Below are positions 7,470 to 16,369 of a stretch of 64,000 nucleotides of DNA, piece by piece. The notes under the pieces were generated by a model that was not told the origin of the DNA, searched no databases, and was given only the letters and a program-made list of their open reading frames with translations. Within the stretch, counting starts at the first letter, position 1. Each line of letters opens with the position of its first letter. Location of the stretch: assembly GCA_021816725.1 (NCBI GenBank), contig JAKAXD010000004.1, positions 28,935-92,934 of the forward strand. The letters run 5' to 3'. The position numbers and the translations under genes are program-made. This DNA comes from Thermoplasmata archaeon (GTDB taxonomy: Archaea > Thermoplasmatota > Thermoplasmata > Thermoplasmatales > GCA-001856825).

Positions 7470-8735
7470 TCAACCAGTTCCTGCGTAGTAACCTACGAAT
7501 ATGTCTGATACATTCGTGCCTGTCGGTCCCGTAAAGAGCACATCCTGGCTTATTATGAGCGGACGGAGGCTCTCGCTCCTGGACAGGCTGTCCAGGATGA
7601 GTTCCCTGTCAAGTATTCTAAGTGTTTCATCATCGACTATTGCACCCATTGCATTGCTGGAGCCGTCCATTCCGTCGGTACCGATGCTACCGAAGGTAAA
7701 TTCCTCGTTCTTATCCATCAAAAGCAGAACTCTCAGGGCAAGCTCAAGGTTGCGTCCGCCTTTTCCATTACCAATTCGCTTTGTGAAAGTCTCTCCACCG
7801 CCCACAACAGTCACTGGACCGTTCGTCTTCCTGTATTCAGACCTCATCCTGCCTACCAGGAATCTAGCAACATTTTCCGTATCCCCCTCAATCCCTGACC
7901 CTACATCTATTCCCCTGAGTCCGTGATGTTCGACCCTCTGAACGATGGATTTCACGAAATCAGAATTCCTCAGCACAACATAGTTTTCGGCCCCGTAGGA
8001 GCTCCTTCTGGATCCCTTAATATCATTGGGCAAAGTGCATATCCTGCCATACTTTGCAATTACATTTTCGATCACCTGTCGTTCCGGTGGTCTGGATGTC
8101 GGACCAGATGCAACTGTTTCCTCCTTGTCACCCGGGACATCGGAGACAATCAAGCCCAGCACCCTTGCAGGGTGTGCGAATTCCAGTAGACCTCCTCCCT
8201 TCGTCTTGGAATATAGGTAACGGACTGCATTCAGCTCAGTTATATTAGCACCGTTACGCATCAAGCAGTTGACGGTTTCATTGTATCTGCTGAGTTCCAC
8301 GCCGTCCCTTAGGACTTCGAACAACGACGAACCTCCTCCGGAAATAAGAACTATTACAAAGTCATCCTTTGTGAGCCCCCGGAGCAATTCCAAAATCTTT
8401 TTGGAACTTTCAATAGATTCCTTTCCCAGTAACGGATGATTGCCTTGCAGGAATGGGGGTTCAAATTTTTCCCCTTCAGCCAGTGGCAGTATGACTCCCG
8501 CACGTGATATTTTTTCTCCGAAGAATTTCTTTGCCCCTTTATACATTCCCCGTGCAGCCTTGCCAAACCCTATTATCCTCAATTCTCCATCAAAATCGCC
8601 AAGCCGGAACTTGCTCAGAAAGGAATATACCCTGTTTTCAGGCGAATTTTGTTCAAATGCGTAGTCTATGGATTCCACGAGCACGTCCCTTATGGGAGAC
8701 CCCCTGAACCCTCTAGCCTGACCGAGAATTTCCAC
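7470..8735 (-). CDS. gck: Glycerate 2-kinase (MOFRL family)
   Basis: A 421-residue type II glycerate kinase that converts D-glycerate to 2-phosphoglycerate with ATP. Visible signatures are ISGGGSSLF, LNAVRYLYSKTKGGGL, LIVSDVPGDKEETVASGPTS, VVGGGETF with GNGKGGRNLELAL, and TDGMDGSSNAMGAIVD, the last two belonging to the MOFRL domain. In Thermoplasma and Picrophilus this enzyme ends the non-phosphorylative Entner-Doudoroff pathway, the main glucose route there. The start is GTG 8735, about 26 bases downstream of the A/T block at 8754-8766, which it shares with the divergent amidohydrolase gene. Confidence 0.92.
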   Translation of the reverse strand: MEILGQARGFRGSPIRDVLVESIDYAFEQNSPENRVYSFLSKFRLGDFDGELRIIGFGKAARGMYKGAKKFFGEKISRAGVILPLAEGEKFEPPFLQGNHPLLGKESIESSKKILELLRGLTKDDFVIVLISGGGSSLFEVLRDGVELSRYNETVNCLMRNGANITELNAVRYLYSKTKGGGLLEFAHPARVLGLIVSDVPGDKEETVASGPTSRPPERQVIENVIAKYGRICTLPNDIKGSRRSSYGAENYVVLRNSDFVKSIVQRVEHHGLRGIDVGSGIEGDTENVARFLVGRMRSEYRKTNGPVTVVGGGETFTKRIGNGKGGRNLELALRVLLLMDKNEEFTFGSIGTDGMDGSSNAMGAIVDDETLRILDRELILDSLSRSESLRPLIISQDVLFTGPTGTNVSDIFVGYYAGTG

Positions 8736-8753
8736 AGATAGCTATATCTTTGG

Positions 8754-8766
8754 ATTAAAATATTTA
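8754..8766. promoter_or_regulatory. A/T block serving as shared TATA region of two divergent genes
   Basis: The near-palindrome TTAAAATATTTAA lies about 26 bases from the GTG start of glycerate kinase (8735, minus) and about 27 bases from the GTG start of the amidohydrolase (8789, plus). The whole intergenic region is only 53 bases and no second TATA-like sequence is evident, so both leaderless transcripts may use the same box read in opposite directions. Confidence 0.55.
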
Positions 8767-8788
8767 ACCATATACATTATCGGAAAGA

Positions 8789-9829
8789 GTGAAAGATTTC
8801 GTAATAAGCGGTTCGGTATTCCAGGACGGAGAGATGAAGAAAGGCACGTTCAGCACACTCAAGGGGAAGTTTGTAGATGAATCCACATCCTCGAACATGG
8901 AGGGGACGCTGATAAGTGCACCCATTAATTTCCACACTCATCTCGGCGACTCCTTTATCGGAATAGAACCAGAAGGGGACATCGAGGAAATAGTAGGTCC
9001 GGGTGGCTTCAAGATAAGGGCACTGAACGAAGCTAAACCTTCCCTTATTAAATCTTACATCGTGAAGTCAGTTGAATTCATGAGGGAAAGGGGTACCGCA
9101 GCCTTCTTTGATTTCAGGGAATCAGGAATCAAGGGTCTGCGCCTTGCTCCCGTGTTAGATGGCATAACTGGTTTCTTCCTCACAAGACCGAACACTCCCC
9201 AAGAGATCGACCCATTAATCGACCGTTCCGCAGGATTCGGGATGAGTGCCATTTCTGATTACGATTTCAGTTACCTTGAGGGTCTTTCCAAAGCCGCGCA
9301 CGGCAAAGGAAAGCTGTTTGCACTTCATTTCAGCGAGAAAAAGAGGGAGAACGTGAGGCGTCTCCTAGCACTGGGACCTGATTTTGTGATCCACTGTATA
9401 GAAGCATCAGACAGTGACCTCGAAGAACTGAGGAGACTAGATATTCCCGTTTCAATAACGCCGAGATCCAATATCTTCCACGGTAAGAGACCTGATTACT
9501 CTCGACTCTTCAGGAGAGGGTTAACCGTTACTCTTGGAACGGACAACGTATTCATCACTGAACCAGACATACTCGCAGAAGCTGAGTTCCTCTACAGGTA
9601 CCAGAGAAAATTGAACAGGTTAAGTCCGGAACAGGTACTTTCTGCAATTACGGACAACCCGAGGAGGGTGATGAAGAAACTCAACATCAAGATGAACGAA
9701 GAAAAATTCCTCTTTTTCCCCAACGAATTTCTCACCCCTTACCAACTGGTTACAAGGCCGAACTATTTCCCAAAAATCCTGATTATCAAGAGAAGCAATG
9801 GGATAACCTTTTTTCCCAGTAAACATTGA
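8789..9829 (+). CDS. Amidohydrolase family protein (SsnA/MtaD/adenosine-deaminase-like)
   Basis: A 346-residue hydrolase, short for the family. H49 and H51 in NFHTHLGD are metal ligands; ALHFSE supplies the next histidine, VIHCIEAS the one after, and GTDNVF the catalytic Asp. The arrangement resembles deaminases and chlorohydrolases acting on purines or guanidines, but the substrate is unclear. The final 50 residues lack the usual beta-sandwich half. The start is GTG 8789. The stop codon overlaps a TTG upstream of the RPA gene (TTGA), which suggests translational coupling with the replication genes, an unexpected pairing. Confidence 0.75.
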   Translation: MKDFVISGSVFQDGEMKKGTFSTLKGKFVDESTSSNMEGTLISAPINFHTHLGDSFIGIEPEGDIEEIVGPGGFKIRALNEAKPSLIKSYIVKSVEFMRERGTAAFFDFRESGIKGLRLAPVLDGITGFFLTRPNTPQEIDPLIDRSAGFGMSAISDYDFSYLEGLSKAAHGKGKLFALHFSEKKRENVRRLLALGPDFVIHCIEASDSDLEELRRLDIPVSITPRSNIFHGKRPDYSRLFRRGLTVTLGTDNVFITEPDILAEAEFLYRYQRKLNRLSPEQVLSAITDNPRRVMKKLNIKMNEEKFLFFPNEFLTPYQLVTRPNYFPKILIIKRSNGITFFPSKH

Positions 9830-9831
9830 AG

Positions 9832-11094
9832 ATGCGGGGTAGAAGCGACTTGGGTGGTAACGATTTTATCAATCAATATTTGAAGAGATTTAGTGATGCC
9901 GTTCGGGAAAATGAAGAAGCTGTAACAGAGTTCAAGAAGAAATTGGATTCGGGTGGTTCAGCTCCAATAAAGCTCGCACTAGAGCTGCTCAGGAAGTATT
10001 CAGGAGACATGAACTCATTCTTTCAGGCTGTTCCCCTGAAGGATGTAAACGAAGGATATTCTGGCAATATACTTGGAAATGTGAGTTCAGTCAGGTGCAT
10101 AGAGTATGAGAAGAATGGGGAGAAGAGGATAAGATGTGTTGGGACCCTTGAAGACAAGACAGGGAAGCTTTCGTTCACCGAATTTCCAGAATCAGCAAGC
10201 AGGCTCTCACGGGGAGATTTAGTTCTTATTGTAAACACCCAGGTTGGTAGCTACAACAACAGACCTTACCTGACAATTTCAGCAAAGAATGAAATAAATG
10301 TGCTGGAAAAGTCAAGCTTCAAGAGTGCCATGGGAGAGAACCTACTCGTGAGGGACCTTAGGCCCGATATGTATGACGTTACTATACGAGGAACGCTTAG
10401 GTCTTTGCGATCAAAGGAAAACGTGGGGAAGGACTCTGTAACCCTCTACTCGGGCATATTGAATGATGATTCAGGTAACGTCTCGGTTCAGAGCTGGGGT
10501 ACTCCGCTGCCTGATGGGATCGTTGAAATAAGTGGCGCATCTGTGAAGCAGTTCAAGGAGAAGCTTTACCTACAGATCGGCAAGGGAACAAAGATTACGG
10601 TAATAAGCAAGGAGAGCGGCCAGTTTGCGAACCTGGAACAGCTTTCCAAGTCCCAGAGCGGCACTGTGAAGGGGAACGGCATAGTCCTGAAGATTTTGGA
10701 CAAGAACTTGGTTGTATCAGTCTGTTCCGTATGCCAGCGCGTGGCCAAGGAGGGAAGATGCCAGGTACACCCTGATGCGCCTGTTGAAAGGATACTCCGT
10801 TTATCCATGATCATAGACGATGGCTACTATTCCCCGTTGGTCTATGTGTACCAGAAGGCCCTTGAGGGGTATGTGGAAGAGGGCAAAGAGGGCATCAAGG
10901 CTGCAATAGGCAATGGGAAGGAGCTGGATATTTTCAACAAGCTGAAACAAAAGATTGAAATGAAGCCGGTGCAGTTTGTAATCTATGGATTCAAGGGATC
11001 ATCCGGAACGTATATGGAGGCACAGGAACTGGTACTCCTGGACAATAATGCTTTAGGCGAAGAATACCAGAGGGCGATAGAGGGATTGAAATGA
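9832..11094 (+). CDS. rpa: Replication protein A (single-stranded DNA-binding protein with OB folds and zinc finger)
   Basis: A 420-residue archaeal RPA large subunit. It has an N-terminal helical region (to about residue 65), two or three OB-fold modules (about residues 75-160, 175-260 and the C-terminal part), and a zinc finger with ligands C-X2-C-X8-C-X2-H (C300, C303, C312, H315 counting from TTG 9826) in the last OB module. It binds single-stranded DNA in replication and repair. ATG 9832 is favoured; TTG 9826 overlaps the upstream stop and would add two residues. It overlaps the RPA-associated gene by four bases (ATGA). Confidence 0.88.
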   Translation: MRGRSDLGGNDFINQYLKRFSDAVRENEEAVTEFKKKLDSGGSAPIKLALELLRKYSGDMNSFFQAVPLKDVNEGYSGNILGNVSSVRCIEYEKNGEKRIRCVGTLEDKTGKLSFTEFPESASRLSRGDLVLIVNTQVGSYNNRPYLTISAKNEINVLEKSSFKSAMGENLLVRDLRPDMYDVTIRGTLRSLRSKENVGKDSVTLYSGILNDDSGNVSVQSWGTPLPDGIVEISGASVKQFKEKLYLQIGKGTKITVISKESGQFANLEQLSKSQSGTVKGNGIVLKILDKNLVVSVCSVCQRVAKEGRCQVHPDAPVERILRLSMIIDDGYYSPLVYVYQKALEGYVEEGKEGIKAAIGNGKELDIFNKLKQKIEMKPVQFVIYGFKGSSGTYMEAQELVLLDNNALGEEYQRAIEGLK

Positions 11095-11861
11095 AGCAAA
11101 GAGAACCAGCCGTCAGGATAACCACTTCGGAGCTACTTGGAATAGACGAGGTATATGAGGAGAACGAGACGTCGTTTGGATTATCAGAACTTGGGCTGTT
11201 GATCAACAGGTTCCTTCTTGCTGGAAAATTTGTCGGGAAATCGGACGAGGATGAAAGATCCATTGTAAGGGTCAAGGATTCTTTCAACGAAGTTTCCCTT
11301 TACGTTGGTTCCTACTACTCAGACAGCCTGGAAATACTTGAAGAGCTGACCGAGGACGATAACGTGATAATCGTTGGGAAGGTTTCGATTTCCAATTCCC
11401 AGACGCAGTTTTCAAAGAGGTTTTACCTTGAGAATATTTCAAAGGCCACAGAACTTGAGAGAAAATACTTCGAGTCAAAAGCTGTGCAGTTCCTTAACGA
11501 AAGAGTGAGGAAGATCGCAAGGGCAATCTCTTCAGGCATTAGGGGAAAAGAAGAGCTTTCAGTCCTGATGGATTCAGAGAGAAATGGGATGGGTCTTTCC
11601 AGGCGGTTTGAAGTCAAGGGTTCATTAGATGTTGAAAAGTTCTCAGATCAGGTCAGCACCTTCCTTCAGCAAGTTAACAAGGGGAACAGGGAAAGCATTC
11701 TCAGGGAGATCAAGAATTTCAGGGAAATATCAATGGCGGAAATAGCCGATAAATTTGAGGGAAAGATCCCACGTGAGGAACTTGAGGAGGAGATAAGGAA
11801 CCTGATGAATGATGGCGAAATAATGGAGATCAAGACCGGTATTTACCGGTACGTTCCTTAG
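11091..11861 (+). CDS. RPA-associated protein (COG3390-like)
   Basis: A 256-residue protein co-transcribed with RPA through an ATGA overlap. The N-terminal half looks like an OB fold (strands around residues 45-125: RSIVRVKDSFNEVSLYVGSY, NVIIVGKVSI), and the C-terminal 60 residues form a winged helix (EISMAEIADKF, EEEIRNLMNDGEIMEI, YRYVP). This matches the RPA-associated proteins of euryarchaea, which pair with an RPA subunit in a way reminiscent of eukaryotic RPA32 (OB fold plus winged helix). Confidence 0.82.
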   Translation: MKQREPAVRITTSELLGIDEVYEENETSFGLSELGLLINRFLLAGKFVGKSDEDERSIVRVKDSFNEVSLYVGSYYSDSLEILEELTEDDNVIIVGKVSISNSQTQFSKRFYLENISKATELERKYFESKAVQFLNERVRKIARAISSGIRGKEELSVLMDSERNGMGLSRRFEVKGSLDVEKFSDQVSTFLQQVNKGNRESILREIKNFREISMAEIADKFEGKIPREELEEEIRNLMNDGEIMEIKTGIYRYVP

Positions 11862-11862
11862 G

Positions 11863-13338
11863 CTAATGCCTGAAAGCCCTCTCCTTCACTTCGATGAACG
11901 TCATTCCCTTATTCTTTGCGTAGTCAATGACTTCCTTATCTCTTATTGATCCCATAGGGGCTGCAATGTTCCTTATTCCAGAGGATTCGATCAGTTCGAC
12001 GGAATCAGAGAATGGGAAGAAACCATCGGATATCAGGAGAGCATCAGGAGAAATCCTTCCAATACTCCTGGCCCGATCAAGTGCAATCCTTACAGAGTCG
12101 ACCCTGTTTGGCTGACCGCCACACGAAGAGAGCAACCAACCTTCCTTTACGATTGCAATCGCGTTACTTTTGATCGACTTGACCACTTCCCATCCGAATC
12201 TTGCATCCTCCTCCAGTCTTGTGCTTAGGGAGCCGCACATGCATTCCAAATTCAGATGAGACCTGATATTCCAGTCCTGCACAAGCAACAGGTTTCCAGC
12301 GCTCCTTACGTCCGGAATCCTGTAGACATTTTCTCTCCCCCTGAGCAACCTGATGTTCTTCTTCTTATCAAGCTGTTCAAGGGCTTCTTCATCGAAATCT
12401 CGTGCTATTATAACTTCAAGGAATTTGTCCTTAAGATATGAAACGTGACCAGCATCAATTACCCCGTTGAAAGCAAGTATTCCACCGTACGCAGATACCG
12501 GGTCTGATTCATATGCCCTCTTTATGGAGCCTGAGCCAGTGGCAGCTCCGCAGGGAGCAGCATGCTTTACAACAGAGCTAGAGCCATTCCCTAGCCTCAG
12601 CACGAGGTCCCATGCTGCCCACGCGTCTAAAATGTTGTTGAAGCTGACTTCCTTTCCCTTCTTTAGTACTTCAAAGAATGGAGGGTACATCGCATATGAA
12701 TGGGCCTTCTGATGAGGGTTCTCTCCATATCTCAACTTGGAGTACCCCCTTCCTCCGGTGACAAAAATATCGCTCTCTCCACCCATCCACTGTGAAATGG
12801 CTTGATCATAGTAAGCTGTCAACCTGAATGTCTCTCCCGCGAGCTCCCTTCTGAGTTCAAGATTTACTTCCCCATCTTTCATTTTTTCCATGACTCTTTC
12901 CATTGAATTCCTTCCGGGAACCGGAATTACCCTCTGGAAATTCTTTGCTGCTGCCCTAAGAAGTGTCACTCCGCCGATGTCTATAAACTCGACGAGGTCC
13001 TCAGAGTTGGAAAGGAAATGACCAATGAAATCGTAAAGTTCAACGTAAACGAGATCAACCGCCTTGTAGGAAAATTTCTTGAGGTCCTCGTCCTCTCGGT
13101 CCTTTGAGAGGATCCCTGCAAGAAGGGAAGTTGAAAGCGTTTTTACCCTTCCGCCAAGTATTTCGGGATTCCCTGTCAGCTTCTCAACACTCTCGCAGTT
13201 GACCCCATTCTCCTCCAGATAATTTTTTGTTCCGGAAGTACCGAAAATTCTATAGTTATTGGACAGAAGGAACTGCCCGACCTTTTCTAGGCCCTGCTTA
13301 TCTGAAATTGAAATTACGGCATTCTTCTCTTTTTCCAC
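11863..13338 (-). CDS. purH: Bifunctional AICAR formyltransferase / IMP cyclohydrolase
   Basis: A 491-residue PurH catalysing the last two steps of IMP synthesis. The N-terminal IMP cyclohydrolase domain (about 1-140) has ISDKQGLEKVG, FGTSGTKNYLEENG, LGGRVKTLS, and VEFIDIGGVTLLRAAAKN. The transformylase domain follows with RYGENPHQKAHSY, NNILDAWAAWDLV, VVKHAAPCGAATG, AYGGILAFNG, SNAIAIVKEGWLLSSCGGQPNRVDSV and DGFFPFSDSVELI, including the catalytic Lys-His pair (VKHAAPCG). Full length and apparently intact. It is convergent with the RPA operon, with one base between stops. Confidence 0.95.
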   Translation of the reverse strand: MEKEKNAVISISDKQGLEKVGQFLLSNNYRIFGTSGTKNYLEENGVNCESVEKLTGNPEILGGRVKTLSTSLLAGILSKDREDEDLKKFSYKAVDLVYVELYDFIGHFLSNSEDLVEFIDIGGVTLLRAAAKNFQRVIPVPGRNSMERVMEKMKDGEVNLELRRELAGETFRLTAYYDQAISQWMGGESDIFVTGGRGYSKLRYGENPHQKAHSYAMYPPFFEVLKKGKEVSFNNILDAWAAWDLVLRLGNGSSSVVKHAAPCGAATGSGSIKRAYESDPVSAYGGILAFNGVIDAGHVSYLKDKFLEVIIARDFDEEALEQLDKKKNIRLLRGRENVYRIPDVRSAGNLLLVQDWNIRSHLNLECMCGSLSTRLEEDARFGWEVVKSIKSNAIAIVKEGWLLSSCGGQPNRVDSVRIALDRARSIGRISPDALLISDGFFPFSDSVELIESSGIRNIAAPMGSIRDKEVIDYAKNKGMTFIEVKERAFRH

Positions 13339-13793
13339 ATGTCACATATCATTGAACCGTATTAAACTGTTATTTTGATTTAAATTTCCTAAGCAAAGAT
13401 GAATTATTCGTTCTCTACACTTGCGTCATGCACCTCATGTGCTTTAGAGCCCGTATGAGATCAACTGCACAAATGCTCTATTCAAAATAATTGACTCTCT
13501 ATACTGCGGAAGATGGGGATTTATCCATTGAAGGAGCTTTATGAATTTTTTCTGTCGTTTCATTTATGCTTACGTAGAACATAGCTTAATTAAGATTGCT
13601 ATGGCAACGATTCCATCCCCACTTACCTTAAGCATCGAAATGCACCTCCTTTCCATCGGAATCCTATGAAGATGGTGGTTCCTGATAGTGACTAACCTTT
13701 TGTTTTATCCGAGCTTTTACACACTGAACGCCCAATGTTTTGTCACTACTTCGTAGAGGAACAAAATAACAAAAATTTTAATCATAAAAGGAA
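13339..13793. other. Intergenic region without a recognised gene (455 bases)
   Basis: This is the divergent spacer between purH and the SAM synthetase gene. I see no convincing ORF, tRNA or paired RNA in it. The right end carries the SAM synthetase promoter; the left end should carry that of purH (A/T-rich 13360-13390). Confidence 0.5.
13772..13790 (+). promoter_or_regulatory. Promoter of SAM synthetase gene
   Basis: The T/A-rich TTTTAATCATAAAAG around 13776-13790 is preceded by an A-rich stretch (BRE-like). Its position, 25-28 bases before ATG 13806, fits an archaeal TATA box for a leaderless or nearly leaderless transcript. Confidence 0.45.
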
Positions 13794-13805
13794 ATGGTCG
13801 TTAAT

Positions 13806-15017
13806 ATGGAGGAATCCGTAATGCCAAGGAATATAGTGGTTGAATCTCTGCCTCAGGCCCTAGTTGAGCAGAGAGAAGTCGAAATAGTGGAACGAAAAGG
13901 AATCGGTCATCCTGACTCCGTATCTGACGGAATAGCCGAAGCAGTGAGCAGGTCTCTGTCCAAATATTACATAGAAAACTACGGAAGAATACTGCATCAC
14001 AATACCGATCAGGTAGAAGTGGTTGGAGGTCAATCTCAACCGGAATTTAATGGAGGGACTATTTTAGAGCCCGTCTACATATTGCTTTCTGGTAGGGCAA
14101 CCACCACTGTAAATGGAAAGAGGATACCCTATAGAAGCATCGCAATAAAGGCGGCTTCCGACTATCTGAAGAACAGGTTTGATACTATAAATATAGAAAG
14201 TGACGTGATGATAGACTGCAGGATAGGTCACGGTTCTGTAGACCTAAGATCCCTGTACGATACGAGGAAACTGCTCTCAAACGATACATCATTTGGTGTG
14301 GGCTTTGCACCTTTCTCAGAGACAGAGAATGCTGTCATGAGGGCAGAGAACTTTGTGAACAATGACCTGAAAAAGACGATACCTGCACTCGGATACGATG
14401 TTAAGGTAATGGGTTTCAGGAATAAGGATACCATTAACCTGACCATTGCTGCGGCAATGGTTGGAAAGTACATCAAGGACGGAGAAGATTACGTAGACAA
14501 GAAGGAAAAGGCAAGAGAACTTGTCCAAAAATACGTCCAGAAAGACTCAAAACGTGAGATTAAGGTGTCGATAAATACTGCCGACAACCCTAAGGACAAT
14601 CTCTATTATCTGACTGTCACAGGTCTATCGATGGAGAATGGGGACGATGGATCCGTTGGAAGGGGGAACAGGGTAACAGGGTTGATAACGCCTTACAGGC
14701 CCATGAGCATGGAAGCTGCAGCTGGGAAGAACCCGGTGACACACGTTGGAAAACTTTACAACCTTGCGGCCATGAAAATAGCAGAGCAGTGCATAAAGGA
14801 ATCTGGAGGAGAAGTGCCTGAAATACACGTCAGGATTGTATCACAGATAGGAAGGCCTATTGACGACCCTCACGTGGCGAATCTTCAGATTGTGGGAGCG
14901 AGTGAACAGGTTTCAAAGAAATACCTGAAAGATTTCACCAGGATTGCGGACGACTGGCTGGCGAATCTGAACAGGATAACGAATATGCTGGTAGCAGGTG
15001 AAATAAACACATTCTGA
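13806..15017 (+). CDS. mat: Archaeal S-adenosylmethionine synthetase
   Basis: About 403 residues of the archaeal-type methionine adenosyltransferase, which makes SAM from methionine and ATP and differs in sequence from bacterial MetK. Key segments are ERKGIGHPDSVSDGIAEAVS, HHNTDQVEVVGG, DCRIGHGSVDL, SINTADNP, and GLSMENGDDGSVGRGNRVTG followed by KNPVTHVGKLYN. In-frame ATGs lie at 13794, 13806 and 13821. The promoter distance favours 13806, while GGAGG at about 13809-13813 could serve ATG 13821. The acetyltransferase gene follows after six bases, so they form an operon. Confidence 0.95.
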   Translation: MEESVMPRNIVVESLPQALVEQREVEIVERKGIGHPDSVSDGIAEAVSRSLSKYYIENYGRILHHNTDQVEVVGGQSQPEFNGGTILEPVYILLSGRATTTVNGKRIPYRSIAIKAASDYLKNRFDTINIESDVMIDCRIGHGSVDLRSLYDTRKLLSNDTSFGVGFAPFSETENAVMRAENFVNNDLKKTIPALGYDVKVMGFRNKDTINLTIAAAMVGKYIKDGEDYVDKKEKARELVQKYVQKDSKREIKVSINTADNPKDNLYYLTVTGLSMENGDDGSVGRGNRVTGLITPYRPMSMEAAAGKNPVTHVGKLYNLAAMKIAEQCIKESGGEVPEIHVRIVSQIGRPIDDPHVANLQIVGASEQVSKKYLKDFTRIADDWLANLNRITNMLVAGEINTF

Positions 15018-15023
15018 AGTCAC

Positions 15024-15473
15024 ATGTTTGTCCAGTTCAGATTGTTCAACCCCTCTCAGCTCAGCGACATAATAGAGATTGCAAGGAAGAACCTGACTGA
15101 GAGGTACAACGATTTTGTTTATCTGGACATACAGAAGTCCTGGCCATCGGCCTTCATTGTAGGCATGTCAGACCAGACCATTGCGGGGTTCATATGCGGA
15201 GGCATCTCAGGGGACAAGGAGGCGAGAATACTGATGCTGGCGGTGGACACACCCTTCAGGCACAACGGGATAGGATCGGGGCTCATGTCACTTTTTGAGC
15301 AGGAAGCTCAGAAGGTGAAGGTGGGCAAAATCAGGCTGGAGGTCAGAACTGACAATCTAGAGGCTATAAACTTCTACAAGAACCACGGATTTGCGGTCTC
15401 GAACCTCCTTCCATCCTATTACAATGACGGTTCCGATGCATACACAATGGAGAAGATACTGGTCAAGACCTGA
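15024..15473 (+). CDS. GNAT N-acetyltransferase (RimI/Ard1-like)
   Basis: A 149-residue GNAT domain. The acetyl-CoA motif A is FRHNGIGSGLM (RxxGxG), and the C-terminal motif LEVRTDNLEAINFYKNHGF is typical of RimI and archaeal Ard1/Nat enzymes that acetylate protein N-termini. The final tyrosine-containing stretch NDGSDAYTMEKIL matches the RimI C-terminus. It lies six bases after the SAM synthetase gene. N-terminal acetyltransferase is the best guess; the substrate is unproven. Confidence 0.82.
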   Translation: MFVQFRLFNPSQLSDIIEIARKNLTERYNDFVYLDIQKSWPSAFIVGMSDQTIAGFICGGISGDKEARILMLAVDTPFRHNGIGSGLMSLFEQEAQKVKVGKIRLEVRTDNLEAINFYKNHGFAVSNLLPSYYNDGSDAYTMEKILVKT

Positions 15474-15589
15474 TCCTGGATTAATGCCGGATAGATTCTT
15501 TTTTCATTCTCCTTTCTATTGCCCCATGTATCCGTCAGCTTTCAGAAAGAGGTAAAGTTTAGGACACGCCTGCACCAAGTCAAGGCATT

Positions 15590-16369
15590 TCAGACCGCGA
15601 AATCGTCGTCTTCAAGCTTCACTTCAGGAACAGGAGCTGTAGTTCCATCCCTCTTCAACATCTTTATCCATATGTTCCCAAATGGTATCTCCTGGTTCAG
15701 TTCAATGCGTCCATAGTACGCGAGGAAAAGAGATGACTGGAATACGTTTATGAGGTCATCAGATGAGTCCTTTGATATTGATTCCATTGTGAAGTGGTCC
15801 TTCTTCGATTCGAGCATCCTCGTCCATATCTCCCTGATTATGACCTGGAAATCCTCAGGATGGGCCGTTTCCTGGAAAATGATCTTCCTTGCCTTCTTGA
15901 CTGTGTTCCTAAGGAAACTGAGAGGCGTATTCTTTATCGCTTCAACTATGTCCTCGATTGTGACATTCCTCTTCTCGACTGGAAGATAACCAAGAGAGAT
16001 GTCTGGAATTGCCATCTGTTCCTCGCTGACATCCATCGGTTCGTCCATAAGCTCTTCCTGCTCCTCAGGTTGAGGAAGGAGGAGCTCGCTCTTGTTCCTT
16101 ATATTAATCCATGCGAAATAGACTATCTTTCCTGCTACGGGAAAATCCCTGAAGTATTGGTTCACCTCATTCAGGAAGACAGAAGTGAACTTCTCCAGGT
16201 CTATGTTCCATGGATCAAGATCGTACTTGTCGACGACCTCCAGCACTTTCAGTATAACCTCTCCCTTCTTCTTTTCCAGCTCTGGGGATATCTCCTCCTG
16301 CATGATCTTCTCTATTACCGCCTGGTCCCTGTTTGCGTTCAATATCTCCGAAACAATTTCCGTGGTCAT
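15590..16369 (-). CDS. scpA: Segregation and condensation protein A
   Basis: A 259-residue kleisin subunit that bridges the Smc heads in the condensin-like complex. The N-terminal part contacts the Smc neck (residues about 20-80: EVVDKYDLDPWNIDLEKFTSVFLNEV, the typical D-PW-D signature), a variable acidic linker follows (LLLPQPEEQEELMDEPMDVS), and the C-terminal winged helix (about 180-240) binds the other Smc head. It overlaps smc by four bases (ATGA/GTGA-type overlap), so the two are one operon. No ScpB gene is seen in the window. Confidence 0.9.
   Translation of the reverse strand: MTTEIVSEILNANRDQAVIEKIMQEEISPELEKKKGEVILKVLEVVDKYDLDPWNIDLEKFTSVFLNEVNQYFRDFPVAGKIVYFAWINIRNKSELLLPQPEEQEELMDEPMDVSEEQMAIPDISLGYLPVEKRNVTIEDIVEAIKNTPLSFLRNTVKKARKIIFQETAHPEDFQVIIREIWTRMLESKKDHFTMESISKDSSDDLINVFQSSLFLAYYGRIELNQEIPFGNIWIKMLKRDGTTAPVPEVKLEDDDFAV

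Noticed and set aside
13339..13793. A riboswitch or leader RNA before the SAM synthetase gene
   Set aside because: No SAM-riboswitch-like pairing was found, and the promoter lies about 26 bases from the start, leaving no room for a leader.
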